Assembly (NCBI GenBank): GCA_014894735.1 | Contig: JADBKX010000046.1 | Location: forward strand, 1-5,627 | DNA length: 5,627 bases | Direction: 5' to 3' | DNA from: Candidatus Sediminicultor sextus | GTDB lineage: Bacteria; Atribacterota; Phoenicimicrobiia; Phoenicimicrobiales; Phoenicimicrobiaceae | Shown here: piece by piece, positions 1 to 3,744 of the stretch | Layout of the letters: each line of letters starts with the position of its first letter | How positions within the stretch are numbered: the first letter of the stretch is position 1 | Program-made: the position numbers and the translations under genes | Notes under the pieces: model-generated | Seen by the model: the letters and a program-made list of their open reading frames with translations, nothing else | The model's database searches: none | What the model was told of the DNA's origin: nothing

Positions 1-27
1 ATCTTAGACCCCCGACTTAAAACTTAA
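1..27 (+). CDS. C-terminal end of a Dpp/Opp-type ABC permease (partial, 5' end outside window)
   Basis: Frame 1 from the first base reads I-L-D-P-R-L-K-T and then stops at TAA 25-27. Permeases of the DppC/OppC family very often end in a D-P-R-L-(R/K) motif, and the gene lies immediately before the importer's ATPase genes, where dppC/oppC normally sits. Only eight residues are visible, so the call rests on this short motif plus position. The stop overlaps an in-frame ATG of the next gene by one base (TAATG, 25-29). Confidence 0.6.
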   Translation: MLDPRLKT

Positions 28-59
28 TGGTGTACCACCAGGATAAAGCGAGACAAGAT

Positions 60-1043
60 ATGAAAATATTACTGGAAATAAAAAATTTAAAAACTCACTT
101 TTTTACCCATGAGGGTACAGTAAAGGCTGTAGATGGCGTCAGTTTTAAAATTAATCAGGGGGAAACTTTAGGAATTGTAGGAGAATCCGGAAGTGGCAAG
201 AGTGTCACTGCCTTGTCGATTATGAGATTAATTCCTCATCCTCCGGGAAAGATTGTAGGGGGAGAAATATACTTCGAGGGTAAGGACCTCTTAAAGTTAG
301 AGGATAAAGAAATTAGAAAGATAAGAGGGAAGAAAATATCAATGATCTTCCAAGAACCCATGACTTCATTGGATCCGGTATTCACTATCGGTTATGAAAT
401 TGGGGAAGTCATTCAATTGCATCAGGGATTAAACAAAGAAGAAGCCAGAAAAAAGTCTATAGAAATATTAAAGATTGTAGGGATACCGGATGTAGAGAAG
501 AGAATAGATAATTACCCTCATGAGTTATCCGGAGGGATGAGACAGAGAGTGATGATTGCCATGGCTCTATCATGTAATCCCACCTTGCTGATTGCTGATG
601 AACCTACCACTGCCCTTGATGTTACCATTCAAGCTCAGATTTTAAGATTAATTAATGACTTAAAAGGTGAATTTGGTGCTTCGGTGATGTTAATAACTCA
701 TGATCTGGGAGTCATCGCTGAAATGTGTGATGATGTAGTGGTAATGTATGCCGGGCATATTGTAGAATATACCGATGTATATACACTTTTTAAAAATCCT
801 CTCCACCCTTATACCAAAGGGTTAAGCAAATCAATACCCCGAATGGATATTGAGTTAGAACATCTTAATGTAATTCCGGGTATAGTCCCCAATCTCCTTG
901 ATTTACCTTCAGGATGTCCATTTCATCCCAGATGTGATTTCAGTTTTGAAAGATGTGTTGAAGAGATGCCAGAACTGATAGAGATAGAAAATTCTCATCT
1001 GGTGAAATGTCATTTAGTTAAGAAGAGGATAAGGAGCAAATAA
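60..1043 (+). CDS. oppD: Peptide/oligopeptide ABC importer ATP-binding protein, DppD/OppD family
   Basis: This is one of two cytoplasmic ATPases that drive a Dpp/Opp-type importer of peptides or related solutes (nickel and sugar oligomers are also carried by this family). Counting from ATG 27, the Walker A GESGSGKS is at residues 52-59, the Q-loop Gln at 109, the signature LSGGMRQR at 167-174, Walker B LLIADEPT at 187-194 with catalytic Glu192, the D-loop ALDVTIQ at 196-202 and the switch His at 225. The C-terminal oligopeptide-type tail starts near NPLHPYT (257-263) and has Cys297, 303, 310 and 328. I prefer ATG 60 because the protein then begins MKILLEIKNLKTHF, as family members do. ATG 27 is possible: it overlaps the upstream stop but adds 11 unlike residues, and neither start has a strong Shine-Dalgarno. 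All nucleotide-binding motifs are intact. The substrate cannot be told from the ATPase, so the symbol is a family label. Confidence 0.93.
   Translation: MKILLEIKNLKTHFFTHEGTVKAVDGVSFKINQGETLGIVGESGSGKSVTALSIMRLIPHPPGKIVGGEIYFEGKDLLKLEDKEIRKIRGKKISMIFQEPMTSLDPVFTIGYEIGEVIQLHQGLNKEEARKKSIEILKIVGIPDVEKRIDNYPHELSGGMRQRVMIAMALSCNPTLLIADEPTTALDVTIQAQILRLINDLKGEFGASVMLITHDLGVIAEMCDDVVVMYAGHIVEYTDVYTLFKNPLHPYTKGLSKSIPRMDIELEHLNVIPGIVPNLLDLPSGCPFHPRCDFSFERCVEEMPELIEIENSHLVKCHLVKKRIRSK
1032..1036 (+). promoter_or_regulatory. Ribosome binding site of the oppF-like gene, inside the oppD-like 3' end
   Basis: AGGAG lies 12 bases before ATG 1049 and inside the last codons of the upstream ATPase gene, whose stop is at 1041-1043. 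The five-base gap between the genes and the embedded site support cotranscription and coupled translation. Confidence 0.7.
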
Positions 1044-1048
1044 GTAGA

Positions 1049-2047
1049 ATGGAAAAATTGGTAGAAGTTAAAAATCTAAAAAAATGGTTCTGGATAGGCA
1101 AATCACCTTTAGGTAAAAAAATAGCAGTTAGGGCAGTAGATGATGTAAGTTTTTATGTAGGGAATAAAGAAGTACTTGGTCTTGTGGGAGAATCGGGATG
1201 CGGAAAAACTACCTGTGGGAAAACTATACTGAGGATATTAAACCCAACAAAAGGTAAAATATATTTTAATGGCCAGGAAATAACTCATTTAAGAAAAAAA
1301 GAGATGATAATGCTTAGAAGAAAGATGATGATTATCTATCAGGACCCCTTTGGTTCCCTCGATCCCAGAATGACCATAGGAGCAACTATTGCTGAACCGA
1401 TGGAAGTACATAAGATTGGTTCTAAAAAAGAACAAGAAGAGAGAGTAATTGAGATTATGGAAAAGGTTGGTCTTCTACCAGACCAGATAAACAGATACCC
1501 TCACGAATTTAGCGGCGGCCAAAGGCAGAGAATAGGGATTGCCAGAGCTTTAGCAACTAACCCGGAATTTATAGTTGCCGATGAATGCGTATCCGCTTTG
1601 GATGTTTCCATTCAAGCCCAGATTATTAATTTATTACAGGATTTACAGAAAGAATTTGGACTTACCATTTTATTTGTAGCTCATGATTTAAGCGTAATAA
1701 AACATATCTGTGATAGAGTCGCAGTAATGTATTTAGGTAAGATAGTAGAGACTGCCCCTAAAAGAGAATTATTTAATAACCCTAAGCACCCCTATACCCA
1801 GGCATTACTTTCTGCCATACCTATCCCCGATCCTAAACTTAGAAAAAAAGGTCAAATTTTGATGGGCGATGTTCCCAGTCCAGTAAATCCTCCTTCCGGA
1901 TGCCGATTTCATACCAGATGTTCTTATGTAAAAACTGTATGTAGAGAAGAAGAGCCGGAACTGAAATATTTCGAAAATAATCATTATGTAGCCTGCCACC
2001 TATTTTCTAATCCCGTTGATACAAACCTTAGTGGCGCAGCAAAATAA
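1049..2047 (+). CDS. oppF: Peptide/oligopeptide ABC importer ATP-binding protein, DppF/OppF family
   Basis: This is the second ATPase of the importer and is expected to pair with the preceding one beneath two permeases. The 332-residue length is normal for OppF/DppF. Walker A GESGCGKT is at 47-54, the Q-loop Gln at 98 (YQDPFGSLDPRMT), the signature FSGGQRQR at 154-161, Walker B FIVADE at 174-179 with catalytic Glu179, the D-loop SALDVSIQAQ at 182-191 and the switch His at 212. The residue after the catalytic Glu is Cys180, where Pro is most usual. The C-terminal tail begins at NPKHPYTQALLSAIP (244-258) and carries Cys285, 291, 298 and 316, with exactly the same spacing as its partner. It starts five bases after the oppD-like stop and is the last gene of the transport operon. 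No clear intrinsic terminator follows. OppF versus DppF versus AppF cannot be separated by eye. Confidence 0.94.
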   Translation: MEKLVEVKNLKKWFWIGKSPLGKKIAVRAVDDVSFYVGNKEVLGLVGESGCGKTTCGKTILRILNPTKGKIYFNGQEITHLRKKEMIMLRRKMMIIYQDPFGSLDPRMTIGATIAEPMEVHKIGSKKEQEERVIEIMEKVGLLPDQINRYPHEFSGGQRQRIGIARALATNPEFIVADECVSALDVSIQAQIINLLQDLQKEFGLTILFVAHDLSVIKHICDRVAVMYLGKIVETAPKRELFNNPKHPYTQALLSAIPIPDPKLRKKGQILMGDVPSPVNPPSGCRFHTRCSYVKTVCREEEPELKYFENNHYVACHLFSNPVDTNLSGAAK

Positions 2048-2086
2048 AAAGAAGAATACTATTTCATTGTATCTTTTCTCTCTATT

Positions 2087-2128
2087 ACTCTTAACTCGAT
2101 ACTCAATACTATATACTCGATACTATAT
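2087..2128 (+). repeat. 7-bp tandem repeat, six units beginning ACT
   Basis: Six consecutive heptamers run without gaps: ACTCTTA, ACTCGAT, ACTCAAT, ACTATAT, ACTCGAT and ACTATAT. ACTCGAT and ACTATAT each occur twice, and only the first unit is poorly conserved at its end. The array fills the space between the transport operon and the carD promoter and ends 11 bases before its -35 region. It could be a simple-sequence repeat of the genome or a set of phased binding sites. The sequence alone does not decide this. Confidence 0.8.
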
Positions 2129-2139
2129 TAAAGATATTT

Positions 2140-2168
2140 TTGTATTTTTGGTAAAAAAGTGGTATAAT
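2140..2168 (+). promoter_or_regulatory. Sigma-70-type extended -10 promoter of carD
   Basis: A perfect TATAAT at 2163-2168 is preceded by TG at 2160-2161 with one base between, which is an extended -10. The -35 hexamer at the ideal 17-base spacing is TTGTAT (2140-2145), a partial match to TTGACA, as is common for extended -10 promoters. A/T-rich sequence just upstream could act as an UP element. Transcription would start near 2175, giving a leader of about 45 bases. Confidence 0.75.
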
Positions 2169-2186
2169 GTTAAAAAATAAAAAGAT

Positions 2187-2220
2187 AGGAAGTGAGTAAC
2201 GGGTTTAAAAAATCCAAAAA
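2187..2220 (+). promoter_or_regulatory. Unusual carD leader: distant SD-like AGGAAG and small hairpin
   Basis: No Shine-Dalgarno lies at normal distance from ATG 2221. The nearest candidate, AGGAAG at 2187-2192, is 28 bases away. Between them GGGTTT (2201-2206) can pair with AAATCC (2209-2214), including one G-U pair. Folding out these 14 bases would bring the site to about 14 bases from the start. The innermost pairs cannot all close because the loop is too small, so the hairpin is weak. In-frame stops at 2197-2199 and 2206-2208 rule out a longer protein. The functional reading is inference. Confidence 0.35.
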
Positions 2221-2733
2221 ATGTTTAAAATCGGTGATAAAGTATCTCATCCTTCCTTTGGGGTTGGAGACATTGAAAAGATAGAAGAAAAGAAAGTATT
2301 GGGGCAAAAAGAAGAATACTATATTCTAAAATTAATGGTAAACGAAATGACTTTAATGGTTCCAATAAATAAAGCTGAAGAAATTGGCTTAAGGTATATT
2401 ATTGACCCTGAAACTGTACCAGACGTTTTAAACGTGTTAAGCGATAGAATAGACGATGAAATGCATGAAAATTATAAGCAGAGGATAAGATCTCAAACAG
2501 AAATGGTTGATAGTGGAGATATCTTAAAAGTAGCTCAGGTAGTAAAAAACTATACTCATCGAGGTACTGAAGAAAAATTATCTTCCACAGAGCGAGGATT
2601 ATTCGAGAGAGCTCGCAAGATCTTAGTAGGTGAAATTAGTACTGCTTGCAATATTGAAAAAAATAAAGCAAAATATATAATTAAAGAAGCAGTTAGCAAA
2701 GGGGATAGAAGTAGGCAAATAAAAAGTCATTGA
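2221..2733 (+). CDS. carD: CarD/CdnL-family RNA polymerase-binding transcription regulator
   Basis: CarD/CdnL proteins bind the RNA polymerase beta subunit through an N-terminal Tudor-like domain and contact the upstream edge of the promoter bubble through a C-terminal helical domain, changing open-complex stability. Here the N-terminal domain is residues 1-60 (MFKIGDKVSHPSFGVGDIE, then EYYILKLMVNEMTLMVPI) and the helical domain follows. It includes the family pattern SGD (98-100), KVAQVVKNY (103-111), S-x-x-E (121-124) and ARKILVGEIS (131-140). The 170-residue length fits stand-alone CarD rather than the TRCF repair helicase that shares the N-terminal fold. Where the family usually has a Trp that wedges into DNA, alignment back from SGD gives Tyr85. 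ATG 2221 matches family N-termini, and the frame is closed just upstream. It has its own promoter and terminator, so it looks monocistronic. Confidence 0.92.
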   Translation: MFKIGDKVSHPSFGVGDIEKIEEKKVLGQKEEYYILKLMVNEMTLMVPINKAEEIGLRYIIDPETVPDVLNVLSDRIDDEMHENYKQRIRSQTEMVDSGDILKVAQVVKNYTHRGTEEKLSSTERGLFERARKILVGEISTACNIEKNKAKYIIKEAVSKGDRSRQIKSH

Positions 2734-2772
2734 GAAAAATCAAATTGCTAAAAATTTAAGAATAAATGAAAA

Positions 2773-2812
2773 ATAAAATAGAGCCCATGGTTTTCCATGG
2801 GCTCTATTTTAT
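2773..2812 (+). terminator. Strong bidirectional intrinsic terminator between carD and folD
   Basis: An 18-base arm (2773-2790) pairs perfectly with 2795-2812 around a TTTT loop. The GC-rich core GAGCCCATGG is flanked by A-rich and T-rich ends, so the right arm ends in TATTTTAT on the + strand. On the - strand the arm continues into TTTTCATTTATT, so it should also stop leftward transcription running past mnmG and folD. It starts 40 bases after the carD stop. Confidence 0.9.
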
Positions 2813-2828
2813 AGAAAATATAACAAAA

Positions 2829-2833
2829 AGGAG
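2829..2833 (+). promoter_or_regulatory. Ribosome binding site that fixes the folD start
   Basis: AGGAG, within AAAGGAG, sits 10 bases before ATG 2844. The open frame extends upstream to ATG 2766, but that start would run coding sequence through the terminator stem and has no such site. Confidence 0.85.
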
Positions 2834-2843
2834 AAATGTTATT

Positions 2844-3710
2844 ATGACTAAGGTTATTGATGGAAGAAGAATAGCTAAAGAGATTAATGAATCTTTAAAG
2901 GCAAGGGTAGAAAATTTTATTAATGAATATAAAATAACTCCTAAATTAGCAGTAGTCATGGCAGGAGGAGACCCGGCATCCTTATTTTATGTAAAGATGA
3001 TTGCTAAATCCTGCGAAAGAGCTTCTATTGACTTTGAAAAACATAGTTTGCCTTCCGAAACCACCGAAGAAGAACTCTTAAAACTCATAGAAAATTTAAA
3101 TAAGCATAAAAAAGTAAGTGGGATTATAGTGCAAGTACCTCTTCCCAAGCATATAAACCAGGAGCGGATCCAGGAAGCAGTAAATCCTTGCAAAGATGTA
3201 GATTGTTTTAACCCTATAAATATGGGAAGACTGGCTTTAGGTAAACCGGAGTTTTTACCTTGCACGCCTTATGCGGTATATGAATTAATGAAGAGAGAAA
3301 ATATTGTTGTAGAAGGAAAACATACCGTTATCGTAGGAAGGAGTAATATTGTTGGAAGACCAATGGCTCTCATACTTCTTCAGAAAAAGCAGTATGCTAA
3401 TGCTACTCTTACTATCTGTCATTCTCGAACCAATGATTTAAGCTACTTTACTCGTCAAGCAGATATTCTAATTGCTGCGGTAGGAAAACCTGAAATAATC
3501 AAGAGAGATATGGTTAAAGAGGGAGCAATAATTATTGATGTAGGAACTAATGAGGTAGGGGGAAAGTTGGTGGGGGACGTAGCTTACGAGGAAGTCTTGG
3601 ATAAAGCATCTATCATTACCCCGGTTCCCGGAGGAGTAGGACCGATAACTAATGTTATGCTGATGCAGAACACTTTAAAAGCAGCGGGAAATTTAGTCGT
3701 TAGTGAATAG
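2844..3710 (+). CDS. folD: FolD: methylene-tetrahydrofolate dehydrogenase / methenyl-tetrahydrofolate cyclohydrolase, with an altered active site
   Basis: FolD oxidises 5,10-methylene-tetrahydrofolate to methenyl-tetrahydrofolate with NAD(P) and hydrolyses that to 10-formyl-tetrahydrofolate in the cytoplasm. From ATG 2844 it has 288 residues, the usual length. Catalytic Tyr49, Gln97 (VQVPLP) and Asp120 (KDVD) are present. The Rossmann motif GRSNIVGRP is at 165-173 and ITPVPGGVGPIT at 258-269. The lysine expected four residues after Tyr49 (Lys54 in E. coli numbering) is Ile53 in YVKMIAK. Lys51 and Lys55 flank it but are not in register. The usual DGFHP after the catalytic Asp reads D-C-F-N-P. 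The cyclohydrolase half may therefore be lost or altered, while the dehydrogenase looks intact. A strong terminator lies just upstream and no clear folD promoter is visible in 2734-2843. The last residues (GNLVVSE) are encoded largely by a heptamer repeat. Confidence 0.93.
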   Translation: MTKVIDGRRIAKEINESLKARVENFINEYKITPKLAVVMAGGDPASLFYVKMIAKSCERASIDFEKHSLPSETTEEELLKLIENLNKHKKVSGIIVQVPLPKHINQERIQEAVNPCKDVDCFNPINMGRLALGKPEFLPCTPYAVYELMKRENIVVEGKHTVIVGRSNIVGRPMALILLQKKQYANATLTICHSRTNDLSYFTRQADILIAAVGKPEIIKRDMVKEGAIIIDVGTNEVGGKLVGDVAYEEVLDKASIITPVPGGVGPITNVMLMQNTLKAAGNLVVSE

Positions 3711-3711
3711 T
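3691..3711 (-). repeat. Short 7-bp repeat across the folD stop codon
   Basis: On the - strand three adjacent heptamers read ACTATTC, ACTAACG and ACTAAAT. This is the same ACT-phased pattern as the array before carD, in the opposite orientation. The next seven bases (3712-3718) read TCTACTC and may be a decayed unit. The repeat supplies the last few folD codons and its TAG stop (3708-3710). With three imperfect units, chance is not excluded. Confidence 0.5.
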
Positions 3712-3717
3712 GAGTAG

Positions 3718-3744
3718 AGGACAAGCTCGACTGTCCTATTTTTT
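3718..3744 (+). terminator. Intrinsic terminator of folD, overlapping the mnmG 3' end
   Basis: AGGACA (3718-3723) pairs with TGTCCT (3732-3737) around an 8-base loop and is followed by A and six T (3739-3744). The stem is only six pairs, so strength is moderate. The mnmG stop codon (3738-3736) sits in the right arm, and the T-run is the complement of the last mnmG lysine codons. Read on the - strand the hairpin has no T-run, so it should serve folD only. Confidence 0.55.

Noticed and set aside
1805..1999. Open frame on the - strand inside the oppF-like gene
   Set aside because: It lies opposite conserved OppF C-terminal sequence with no start signals or recognisable protein features.
2048..2086. 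Intrinsic terminator after the oppF-like gene
   Set aside because: Only a 4-base ATAC/GTAT pairing is present, with no GC-rich stem, so I could not support a terminator despite some T-rich sequence.
2087..2128. CRISPR array or replication iterons
   Set aside because: The units are 7 bp with no spacers, and there is no cas, rep or DnaA-box context. A simple heptamer repeat fits better.
2167..2199. Ten-codon upstream reading frame (ATG 2167 to TAA 2197) as a leader peptide for carD
   Set aside because: Its ATG overlaps the -10 hexamer, so it would lie before the expected transcription start.
2745..2779. Promoter for folD from TTGCTA (2745) and TAAAAT (2774)
   Set aside because: The spacing is 23 bases and the transcript would start inside the terminator stem, so it is not convincing.
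2766..2843. 26-residue N-terminal extension of FolD from ATG 2766
   Set aside because: It would translate through the perfect 18-bp terminator stem, has no ribosome binding site and is unlike FolD proteins. ATG 2844 with AGGAG gives the standard 288-residue enzyme.
2987..3265. - strand open frame inside folD
   Set aside because: It is antisense to core FolD sequence, including the substrate-binding residues, with no supporting signal.
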